A DNA stretch of 16,413 bases from contig CAYGRM010000129.1 of the NCBI GenBank assembly GCA_964352225.1, positions 1 to 16,413 on the forward strand, in the 5' to 3' direction. A program made the translations under genes and the position numbers. This document shows positions 1 to 6,752 of the stretch, piece after piece. How positions within the stretch are numbered: position 1 is the stretch's first letter; each line of letters opens with the position of its first letter. The notes under the pieces are model-generated. The model saw only the letters and a list, made by a program, of their open reading frames with translations. It searched no databases and was not told the DNA's origin. This DNA comes from CAJQQY01 sp964352225. GTDB taxonomy: Bacteria > Bacteroidota > Bacteroidia > Chitinophagales > Saprospiraceae.

Positions 1-2
1 CT

Positions 3-800
3 TTTATTGTAATTAATAGAACTAATGAACCTATTGACTTAAAAAATGCCATTCAAAAAGGTATTGATGATTGTTATTCCCTTCCTTTGAAATGGGACAA
101 TATTCTATCTAGAATAGAATTTTTAATTCGACATAAAAAGGAGGTTCAAAAAATCGGCAAAGTCAAATCGGCAAAGTATAAAATTCCTACAGGTAAAAGG
201 ATATTTGATATTTGTGTTGCTTTAGGAGCTTTATTGTTTTTAAGTCCAATTTTATTAATTATTGCTGCTGCCATAAAATTAACTTCCAAAGGACCAGTTC
301 TTTACAGTTCCAAAAGAGCAGGAACTAACTATAAAGTCTTTAATTTCTTTAAATTTCGTTCAATGTGTGTGGATGCTGACCAAAAGTTAGATCAGTTCGC
401 TCACTTGAATCAATATAATGATAATGAAGAAGGCCCTTCTTTTACCAAAATCCAAAATGATCCTCGAGTTACACCTATCGGTAAATTTATCCGAAAAACT
501 AGTTTAGATGAATTACCTCAGTTGATCAATGTATTAAAAGGTGATATGTCAATTATTGGAAATCGACCTTTACCGCTTTACGAAGCAGAGCAATTAACAA
601 CTGATGGCAACTCAAGACGATTTATAGCACCAGCTGGTTTGACTGGATTGTGGCAAGTGTCTAAAAGGGGAAAAAAAGATATGTCTGTTCAAGAGAGAAT
701 TGATTTAGACATAGAATATGCATCGAAGCATTCAATCATGATGGATTTAAAAATCGTTGCAAAAACCCTCCCAGCAATGATTCAAGAAGAATCAGTTTAA
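3..800 (+). CDS. Polyprenyl-phosphate sugar-1-phosphate transferase with receiver-like N-terminus (5' partial)
   Basis: This bacterial sugar transferase (WcaJ/PglC type) should move a sugar-1-phosphate from a nucleotide sugar to undecaprenyl phosphate at the inner membrane, the first committed step of a surface glycan. The frame is open to the left edge, so the gene begins outside the window. A TTG at 87 is only an internal possibility. The first ~50 visible residues (F-I-V-I-N-R, then G-I-D-D-C-Y-S-L-P-L, then an amphipathic helix) look like the last strands and helix of a response-regulator receiver. The enzyme part then shows a membrane hairpin (R-I-F-D-I-C-V-A-L-G-A-L-L-F-L-S-P), K-F-R-S-M, the catalytic S-L-D-E-L-P-Q, G-D-M-S-I-I-G-N-R-P and P-A-G-L-T-G-L-W-Q-V. 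The usual G-P-R-P is G-N-R-P here. A strong terminator follows the stop codon. The enzyme call is firm; the receiver call is inference from a fragment. Confidence 0.9.
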   Translation, partial: FIVINRTNEPIDLKNAIQKGIDDCYSLPLKWDNILSRIEFLIRHKKEVQKIGKVKSAKYKIPTGKRIFDICVALGALLFLSPILLIIAAAIKLTSKGPVLYSSKRAGTNYKVFNFFKFRSMCVDADQKLDQFAHLNQYNDNEEGPSFTKIQNDPRVTPIGKFIRKTSLDELPQLINVLKGDMSIIGNRPLPLYEAEQLTTDGNSRRFIAPAGLTGLWQVSKRGKKDMSVQERIDLDIEYASKHSIMMDLKIVAKTLPAMIQEESV

Positions 801-816
801 AATATAAATTATTTGG

Positions 817-870
817 AATAGGTTTTGGACTAATTTTCTAGCATAGAAACTCAGTCCAAAACCTATTTTT
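817..870 (+). terminator. Nested hairpin terminator after the sugar transferase gene
   Basis: A perfect 15-base inverted repeat (AATAGGTTTTGGACT at 817-831 and its complement at 853-867) encloses a second 6-bp helix (835-840 with 844-849, loop GCA). The 3' arm runs straight into a T-rich tract. It lies 16 bases after the sugar transferase stop and just before the next gene, so it probably ends or attenuates that transcript. The predicted structure is read directly from the sequence; its activity is inferred. Confidence 0.82.
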
Positions 871-894
871 ATTTATAATTTTGTGGAAAAAAAT

Positions 895-1800
895 ATGAAG
901 GTGGAGCAACCACTCGTATCTATTATTTCTGTTAATTTCAATCAGATTCAAGTGACATTAGAGTTGTTGGAATCGTTGAGAAATATCTCCTTTCGTAATT
1001 TTGAAATTATTTTAGTAGATAATGGTTCCTCCAAAGACTCCACAAAGCTAATCTCTGAAGCTTATCCTGAAGTTAATTATATTTATAACGATAAAAATTT
1101 AGGATTTTCTGGCGGAAATAATCTAGGTATTCGAGCGAGTAAAGGCGAATATCTTTTTTTTGTCAATAATGATGCAGAAATTACAGAAGGATGCATTGAG
1201 ACTCTCCTGCAACTATTCAACTCTATTCCTCAATTAGGAATTGTTAGCCCCCGAATTTGTTATGATCTAAAGTTGACCAATAATCAACAAATTATTCAGT
1301 ATGCTGGTGCAACCCATGTTCATCCCATAACTGCTAGGAATGAAATATTAGGAGAAAAACAGCTTGACAAAGGGCAGTTTAATGAAGCTGAAGAGACAGC
1401 GTATGTTCATGGTGCAGCAATGATGATTAAACGAGAAGTGATTGGTAATGTGGGAATTATGCCTGAAGAATTCTTTTTATACTATGAGGAATTAGATTGG
1501 AGTGAACAGATTAGAAATGCAGGATATAAAGTTTATGTAGAACCAAATGCCTTAGTTTTTCATAAAGAATCTTTGGCAGTTGGAAAAAATAGTACCTTAA
1601 AAACTTACTATCATATTCGAAATAGAATCTTCTTTGTAAGAAGAAATCGAAGTGGAAGTCAGATAGCAATATTTTATTTATTTTTGTTTTTTTTCACTAT
1701 ACCCAAAAACACTTTGGTATTCCTTAAAAATCGAGAGTGGGGACATATTTCAGCTTTTTACAAAGGCATTTGGTGGAATTTAGTTGGAAACAAAAGTTAA
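895..1800 (+). CDS. Family 2 glycosyltransferase (WbbL/rhamnosyltransferase-like)
   Basis: A cytoplasmic or membrane-peripheral GT-A glycosyltransferase that should add one sugar from a nucleotide-sugar donor to the lipid-linked glycan begun by the sugar transferase. Numbered from the ATG at 895 (301 aa), it opens with V-S-I-I-S-V-N-F-N, followed by the donor-binding L-V-D-N-G-S-S, then N-L-G-F-S-G-G-N-N and a metal-binding N-N-D-A near residue 93. The C-terminal half has F-L-Y-Y-E-E-L-D-W, the probable acceptor/base region, and H-I-R-N-R followed by a hydrophobic stretch near 250-275. This layout is typical of WbbL-like enzymes of ~300 residues. A GTG at 883 would add four residues; I prefer the ATG because 883 overlaps a possible TAATTTTG -7 element and sits in the terminator tail. 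The next gene follows after 12 bases. Sugar and linkage cannot be told. Confidence 0.9.
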   Translation: MKVEQPLVSIISVNFNQIQVTLELLESLRNISFRNFEIILVDNGSSKDSTKLISEAYPEVNYIYNDKNLGFSGGNNLGIRASKGEYLFFVNNDAEITEGCIETLLQLFNSIPQLGIVSPRICYDLKLTNNQQIIQYAGATHVHPITARNEILGEKQLDKGQFNEAEETAYVHGAAMMIKREVIGNVGIMPEEFFLYYEELDWSEQIRNAGYKVYVEPNALVFHKESLAVGKNSTLKTYYHIRNRIFFVRRNRSGSQIAIFYLFLFFFTIPKNTLVFLKNREWGHISAFYKGIWWNLVGNKS

Positions 1801-1812
1801 CAATTTAAAGAA

Positions 1813-3039
1813 ATGAGCATTTTAATTTACTTGTATATTATTGTAAGTGCATTGTTAGCATTCTATTTATTGTTTCCATTCGTTACTGTTTTCTTGGCAC
1901 TTTTTGCCAAGGAAAAAATAAAAACGAAGGAACAATTGGGTGATGCCTACCAAGAATATGACTATGGTTGTATTATTACGGCTTACAAAAATGCGGAAAT
2001 CTCCAAGCCTTTAATTGCTTCTCTTTTAAAACAACCTTTCCCTAATTTTCATATTTATTTGGTGGCTGATGAGTGTGATATTTCTGATTTTAATTTGACT
2101 AACGAAAAGTTGACGGTTTTGAATCCTCAACCTTCTCTCAGGTTAAAAGCAAAAAGTATCATTCATGCCATGGATAATTATGTTCGAAAACATGATTATA
2201 CCGTGGTATTTGATGCAGATAATTTAGCTCATCCAGATTTTTTAGTGGAGATAAATAAATATGCAAATAATGGTCACCGAGCCATTCAAGGTCAGCGGAC
2301 AGCTAAGAATTTAGATACAATTTATGCCTGTGCAGATGCGACTGGAGAATTTTATAAAAATTATATTGAGCGATATGTACCTTATATGTTAGGTTCTTCG
2401 ACTGTAATTTCCGGAAGTGGAATGACGGTGGAGACGGATTTGTACGCTGCTTATTTAGCAAGTCCTGAAATTGAAATAGGAAAAACGCAATGGAAAAAGA
2501 TGTTGCAAGAGGATAAAATTTTACAAAACAATTTGCTTTACCAAGATGAGAAAATCGTTTATGCAAAAAATGCCATTGTTTTTGATGAAAAAGTAGTGAG
2601 TGGAGAACAAGTTGAAACTCAAAGAAGTCGGTGGTTATTTTCTTATTTCCAAAACCTACCAAATTCCTCAGGTTTGATCTTGAAAGGCTTGACTCGATTA
2701 AGTTGGAATCAATTCTTTTTTGGCTTAATTACGATTGCACCACCATTGTTTATTTTATTATTTCTCTCTTTGGTAATAGCTGTATTGGGATTATTTTTAG
2801 TTCCTAAAATTGGTATTGCAATGATTGCGGCTATTGCTATATTTAGCCTTACGATTTTGTGGACACTATATTTATCAAAAGTCCCAAAAGAGATTTGGTC
2901 AGCGATTTGGGGATTACCTTTCTTTGTATTAAAACAAGTGACGGCGCTTTTTAAAATGGGAAATCCAAACAAAAATTTCAAACATTCAGAACACACTCGT
3001 AAAGTTTCGATTGATGATGTTTTGAAAAAGGATAAGTAG
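1813..3039 (+). CDS. Membrane-bound family 2 glycosyltransferase
   Basis: A 408-residue membrane GT2 with the motif set of processive synthases such as cellulose or hyaluronan synthase. It has one N-terminal membrane helix (about 4-32), then a GT-A domain with D-A-D at 134-136 (metal/nucleotide binding), G-S-G-M near 201-204, Q-E-D-K at 232-235 (catalytic acid/base region), and Q-R-S-R-W at 270-274, which binds the acceptor in this superfamily. Two or three membrane helices follow (about 303-330, 335-355 and possibly 363-380), with a basic tail. The enzyme probably works at the inner membrane and may couple polymer elongation to export, but it is short for a full synthase and could instead add one sugar. 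It is 12 bases from the preceding glycosyltransferase and likely co-transcribed with it. Confidence 0.85.
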   Translation: MSILIYLYIIVSALLAFYLLFPFVTVFLALFAKEKIKTKEQLGDAYQEYDYGCIITAYKNAEISKPLIASLLKQPFPNFHIYLVADECDISDFNLTNEKLTVLNPQPSLRLKAKSIIHAMDNYVRKHDYTVVFDADNLAHPDFLVEINKYANNGHRAIQGQRTAKNLDTIYACADATGEFYKNYIERYVPYMLGSSTVISGSGMTVETDLYAAYLASPEIEIGKTQWKKMLQEDKILQNNLLYQDEKIVYAKNAIVFDEKVVSGEQVETQRSRWLFSYFQNLPNSSGLILKGLTRLSWNQFFFGLITIAPPLFILLFLSLVIAVLGLFLVPKIGIAMIAAIAIFSLTILWTLYLSKVPKEIWSAIWGLPFFVLKQVTALFKMGNPNKNFKHSEHTRKVSIDDVLKKDK

Positions 3040-3061
3040 CCGTTAGCTTTAGCTGGCAGTC

Positions 3062-3086
3062 AAAAAATGAGCGCAGCGATTTTTTT
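3062..3086. terminator. Weak A/T hairpin between glycosyltransferase and SGNH genes
   Basis: AAAAAAT at 3062-3068 can pair with ATTTTTT at 3079-3085 around a 10-base GC-containing loop. The stem is all A/T, so this is at best a weak bidirectional or leaky terminator inside the apparent operon. Confidence 0.25.
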
Positions 3087-3100
3087 GTAAAAAATACAAA

Positions 3101-3802
3101 ATGAAAAATCTCACTATCTATTCATCTCTTCTTTTAAACATCCTTTTCATTTGCGGTTTTTTTTATATCGTAAATGCACTTGGCGGGTTCTCGTATTTGA
3201 TAGCCAAAATGAAAACCAAAAATTTAGCAGGAGTTTACGAACATCGAAAAAATCATTTCAAAGATTTACCCATGCAAAAAGATGCTATAGTTATGTTGGG
3301 AAATAGTATAACGCAGAGTTGTGAGTGGAGCGAATTGTTAGAAAATCCCAGAATGGTGAATAGAGGAATCTCAGGAGATATGACCGGTGGATTATTGATG
3401 AGATTGGATGATATTACTAGACATCAGCCCGCTAAAATATTTTTGATGATTGGAATTAATGATTTGAGTATTTATTCACTTGATTCTATTTTAAAAAATT
3501 ATGAAGACATTGTTACCCAAATTTTGTTAAAAACTCCTTCTACAAAATTGTATCTCCAGAGCATTTTACCCGTAAATAATCAAGTTAGGAATAGTGGAAA
3601 AAGCAATTCGGATATTGTTTTTTTGAATAAAAAAATAGAAAATATCGCTTCTGAAAATGGATTGGTTTTTCTTAATTTGCATCCGTTGTTTTTGGATGGG
3701 GAAGGGGAGTTAAATTCAAATTTGACGCAAGATGGAATTCATTTAGATGCTAGTGGATATTTGATTTGGAAAAATGAATTACAGAAATATATTAATAATT
3801 AA
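3101..3802 (+). CDS. Membrane-anchored GDSL/SGNH-family hydrolase
   Basis: A 233-residue SGNH-fold esterase, close in motif layout to the platelet-activating-factor acetylhydrolase/TesA-like group. Residues ~5-27 form a single N-terminal membrane helix, so the catalytic domain should sit in the periplasm, tethered to the inner membrane. Block I is M-L-G-N-S-I-T with nucleophile Ser69. Block II has N-R-G-I-S-G-D with Gly89. Block III is G-I-N-D with Asn120. Block V is D-G-I-H with Asp211 and His214. All four catalytic or oxyanion positions are present, so it looks active. Lying between glycan-assembly genes and an MBOAT/SGNH acyltransferase pair, it may remove or transfer acetyl groups on the polymer; the substrate is inferred from context only. 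It starts at an ATG 61 bases after the previous gene. Confidence 0.87.
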   Translation: MKNLTIYSSLLLNILFICGFFYIVNALGGFSYLIAKMKTKNLAGVYEHRKNHFKDLPMQKDAIVMLGNSITQSCEWSELLENPRMVNRGISGDMTGGLLMRLDDITRHQPAKIFLMIGINDLSIYSLDSILKNYEDIVTQILLKTPSTKLYLQSILPVNNQVRNSGKSNSDIVFLNKKIENIASENGLVFLNLHPLFLDGEGELNSNLTQDGIHLDASGYLIWKNELQKYINN

Positions 3803-3870
3803 AACTCAAAACGAACGACTTACAAGGTTACTTAAAATCATCTTGTGTGTAAAAACTACTTTCAATATTA

Positions 3871-5454
3871 ATGATTTTTAATAGTCTTCCATTTTTTATT
3901 TTTATCGGAATCTTTTTGCCTTTGTATTTTACGATGAAGGGAAAAGCGAGGCTATTGTTATGTTTGATTGGAAGTTATTTTTTTTATGGATGGTGGGATT
4001 ATCGATTTTTGAGTTTGGTGATGTTTTCTACTTTGATTGATTATGTGGTTGGATTAAAATTGGAAAATGAACATAATATTTTGAAGAGAAAACGATTGAT
4101 GATGATGAGTATGATTGTCAATTTAGGGTTCCTAGGTTTTTTCAAATACTTCAATTTTTTTCAAGAGTCTTTTATTACGATGTTGAATGATCTGGGATTT
4201 CAGGCTCATCCTTCTACCTTGAAAATACTATTGCCGGTTGGAATTTCATTTTATACATTTCAATCGATGAGTTACACGATTGATGTGTATTGGCGAAAAA
4301 TAAAAGTGGAAAGAGACTTTATTCGTTTTGCCACCTTCATATCTTTTTTTCCTCAACTAGTCGCTGGGCCAATTGTAAGAGCAAGTGATTTTTTACCTCA
4401 ATTTCAAAAAGATAGATCATTCACTTGGGATCGATTAATTTCGGGAACAGGTCAAATGCTTTGGGGATTTTTTAAAAAAGTGGCAGTAGCTGATTCTCTT
4501 GCACCTTTTGTCGATCAATGTTTCCAATCACCAGAGGGTTTTTCTTCCTTACATTTATTGATTGGAATCATTTTTTATTCCTTCCAAATCTATTGTGATT
4601 TTAGTGGTTACTCCGACATCGCAATTGGTTTAGCGAGAGTGATGGGATTTGATTTTCCAGATAATTTCAGAACACCTTATTTCTCCAAAAACTTTAGTGA
4701 GTTTTGGCAACGATGGCATATTTCTTTGTCGAGTTGGTTAAAAGATTATTTATATATTCCATTAGGTGGAAGTCGAGGAGGAAGTTTTGGGTCGGTATTT
4801 TTTATAGTTTTACCATTATTTTTATTGAGCATTTTTTGGGCAGGTAGTTGGCAAACGGCTTTGATTTATTTGAGTATTTTGGCAGGAGTAAGTTTTGGAA
4901 CTGCAGTTTATATGCGTAAATCTGAGGCGAATAAAGTTAAAGGATTTACCTACATGAATAATATGGTGACGATGTTGTTGGGAGGTTTGTGGCACGGAGC
5001 AAGTTGGGCATTTTATTTTTGGGGATTTTTGCACGGAATGTATTTGATCGTGCAAAGATTTTTAGGAAAACCGTTTGGGAATTTGCTGACGGCTCTTCGT
5101 TTTCCAAAGTTTCTACAGCAAGGAACTGACATTTTGATTGTCTATTTTTTCACTTGCTTGGCTTGGGTGTTTTTTAGAGCGCCAGATTTCGATGTGGCAG
5201 CAGCTTATATTCAAGGAATAGCCTCATTAGAAAATTTCACACCAGGCAGTATTGTCAACAAGTTTTGGGCACTCAAAGGGTTTATCTTAATTGGTATGTT
5301 ATTGCTTGTTGAAATTTCAGATTTCAAATTTAATTATAGTCAGTTGATTCATAAAAGTCCTGTATTTAGAGTGGTAAGTTTTGTGGTTTTGTTGTGGATC
5401 ATTGCATTTTTTGGATCATTTGGAGCGAATGCTTTTATATATTTTCAGTTTTAA
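3871..5454 (+). CDS. MBOAT-family O-acyltransferase (AlgI-like)
   Basis: A 527-residue polytopic membrane-bound O-acyltransferase, most like AlgI/DltB/PatA proteins that pass an acetyl group across the inner membrane for O-acetylation of surface polysaccharide. Visible hallmarks are G-P-I-V-R-A-S-D-F near 166, Y-C-D-F-S-G-Y-S-D near 241, F-W-Q-R-W-H-I-S-L-S-S-W-L-K-D-Y at about 278-293 with His283, and the catalytic G-G-L-W-H-G-A-S-W with His375. It has around a dozen hydrophobic segments. Unusually, about 70 residues (300-370) separate P-L-G-G-S-R from the L-L-G-G-L-W-H-G motif, including an extra hydrophobic pair near 308-347. From what I recall of AlgI this spacing is much shorter. The SGNH-like partner begins 12 bases after the stop, as in AlgI/AlgJ pairs. 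The family call is firm; acetyl as the acyl group is inferred. Confidence 0.93.
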   Translation: MIFNSLPFFIFIGIFLPLYFTMKGKARLLLCLIGSYFFYGWWDYRFLSLVMFSTLIDYVVGLKLENEHNILKRKRLMMMSMIVNLGFLGFFKYFNFFQESFITMLNDLGFQAHPSTLKILLPVGISFYTFQSMSYTIDVYWRKIKVERDFIRFATFISFFPQLVAGPIVRASDFLPQFQKDRSFTWDRLISGTGQMLWGFFKKVAVADSLAPFVDQCFQSPEGFSSLHLLIGIIFYSFQIYCDFSGYSDIAIGLARVMGFDFPDNFRTPYFSKNFSEFWQRWHISLSSWLKDYLYIPLGGSRGGSFGSVFFIVLPLFLLSIFWAGSWQTALIYLSILAGVSFGTAVYMRKSEANKVKGFTYMNNMVTMLLGGLWHGASWAFYFWGFLHGMYLIVQRFLGKPFGNLLTALRFPKFLQQGTDILIVYFFTCLAWVFFRAPDFDVAAAYIQGIASLENFTPGSIVNKFWALKGFILIGMLLLVEISDFKFNYSQLIHKSPVFRVVSFVVLLWIIAFFGSFGANAFIYFQF

Positions 5455-5466
5455 AAAAACAAGTTT

Positions 5467-6351
5467 TTGAAAAAAGTCTATTGGATTTTCGCAGTTATTT
5501 TTCTCTTCTTTGTGGGAGATCGTATTGGTGGATTCGTCTTAAAGAAGATGATATCTGATAGTGAATTTCGTTATTCAAAAATGTATCGAGGAGAAGCTGA
5601 TTGTGATATTTTATTCATGGGAAATTCTCGAGGTTTAGGTTTTTATCAACCATACATCGAAGAAGTAACTCGAAAAACAGCATTTAATTTAAGTTATAAT
5701 GCACTCCCAATGAACCTTGGAAGAGTATTGTTACAAGATTATTTAAAGTATAATAAAAAACCAGAATTATTGATTGTAGATGTTACGATGATGAATCGAG
5801 TAGACACTACTTTGATTTCTGGATTCAATGTTTACACACCATATTCAGATAGTTTGGGACTGTTGGTGAAGGAACATACGAAGAATGTTTATTATGCTGG
5901 GAAGTTAAGTCATTTGTTTTTACACAATAGTGAGATTTTTCAAAGAGCCATGTTTTATTATAATAGATCGGATAAGGATTGGATCGTGGATCGTGTGATT
6001 AATGAAAATATGGTTAGTGCTGTTGAGGATCAACGACCATTTTATGCAGGGCCATTTGATTATTCTACGGTTGAAATGATGTTTGCTGAGTTGCAAAAAA
6101 CAGTTGAAATGGCAAAAGCAAATGATATCAAAGTTAAATTAGTAATCAGTCCATTTTTTCCTCCTTTCGTTAAGAAAATTGTCAACTTCGAACATCTTCA
6201 AAAAAGGGTGGTGATGGCAACTGGGCAACCATTTTATAATTATGCTGATGCGATACAAGACCCCAATGGTTTTGGAGATTATCAACACGTGAATATTAAT
6301 GGAGCGAAGATGTACATTGATAAAATGAAAGCGGATGGAATTTTTGATTGA
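5467..6351 (+). CDS. SGNH-like accessory acetyltransferase (AlgJ/DltD-type)
   Basis: A 294-residue protein with one N-terminal membrane helix (about 5-25) and a periplasmic SGNH-like domain. Block I is F-M-G-N-S-R-G with Ser54, followed by an Arg as in the DltD/AlgJ-like branch. The C-terminus has D-Y-Q-H (Asp271, His274) followed by V-N-I-N-G-A, the expected Asp-x-x-His pair. It probably takes the acetyl group from the MBOAT protein and puts it on the glycan. The start is a TTG at 5467, 12 bases after the MBOAT stop. The next in-frame ATG, at residue 28, would remove the membrane helix, which supports the TTG. It is convergent with the next gene, with a 9-base gap and no visible terminator. 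I recognise the fold from motifs only. Confidence 0.8.
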   Translation: MKKVYWIFAVIFLFFVGDRIGGFVLKKMISDSEFRYSKMYRGEADCDILFMGNSRGLGFYQPYIEEVTRKTAFNLSYNALPMNLGRVLLQDYLKYNKKPELLIVDVTMMNRVDTTLISGFNVYTPYSDSLGLLVKEHTKNVYYAGKLSHLFLHNSEIFQRAMFYYNRSDKDWIVDRVINENMVSAVEDQRPFYAGPFDYSTVEMMFAELQKTVEMAKANDIKVKLVISPFFPPFVKKIVNFEHLQKRVVMATGQPFYNYADAIQDPNGFGDYQHVNINGAKMYIDKMKADGIFD

Positions 6352-6360
6352 ATTATTTCT

Positions 6361-6705
6361 TTAAATTCCTTCATAAAAATCATACATTTTTGGCAAAAAA
6401 CCAGCGGCTGCATTTAAGAAATCTTTTGATGGACTGCCATAAATTTCAGGGGTATAATCAGAGATCTCTAAAAGTTCATCAATCAAATCGCCCAAGTTAT
6501 CTAAATGTTCCACCGCAGCATCTGAATTTTTAAAAATTTCTCTAACTACACATTTCGTTTCATCGTGGTTAAAAAACCAATCATATTGTAAGGTGTTTTT
6601 ATCCTTAGCTTTTGTGACGGCGATACACTTGGAAACGACTTTTTTAAACGCCTCCGTTTGACCTTCATGAATCTGGAATCGACCGGTAATTTGTAGGTTT
6701 TGCAT
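6361..6705 (-). CDS. Antibiotic-biosynthesis-monooxygenase-like (ABM) small protein
   Basis: A 114-residue soluble protein that looks like a dimeric alpha+beta-barrel (ABM/quinol monooxygenase) domain. It opens with a strand (L-Q-I-T-G-R-F-Q-I) and a helix containing E-G-Q-T-E-A-F-K. T-L-Q-Y-D-W-F-F and V-V-R-E-I-F-K-N-S-D-A-A-V-E-H-L follow, which match the core strand and helix pattern of the family (E-x-Y/W then S-x-x-A-x-x-x-H). Family members act on quinones, heme or reactive carbonyls, and many have no known substrate, so no reaction is assigned. It follows the larger OmpA-family gene after 47 bases on the same strand, with no clear promoter of its own, and is convergent with the SGNH gene. 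A functional link to the glycan genes is not evident. Confidence 0.7.
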   Translation of the reverse strand: MQNLQITGRFQIHEGQTEAFKKVVSKCIAVTKAKDKNTLQYDWFFNHDETKCVVREIFKNSDAAVEHLDNLGDLIDELLEISDYTPEIYGSPSKDFLNAAAGFLPKMYDFYEGI

Positions 6706-6752
6706 GTTGGTGTTGTTTTTAGATATTTTTAGGCAAATGTTTAAGTTTAAAT

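Noticed and set aside
2303..2996. Two minus-strand open frames inside the membrane glycosyltransferase gene
   Set aside because: They lie fully under a well-supported GT2 gene with intact motifs; their translations show no recognisable domain.
3803..3870. ACAAG/CTTGT inverted repeat before the MBOAT gene
   Set aside because: Only five pairs with a 15-base loop, and no promoter-like -7 element; expected by chance.
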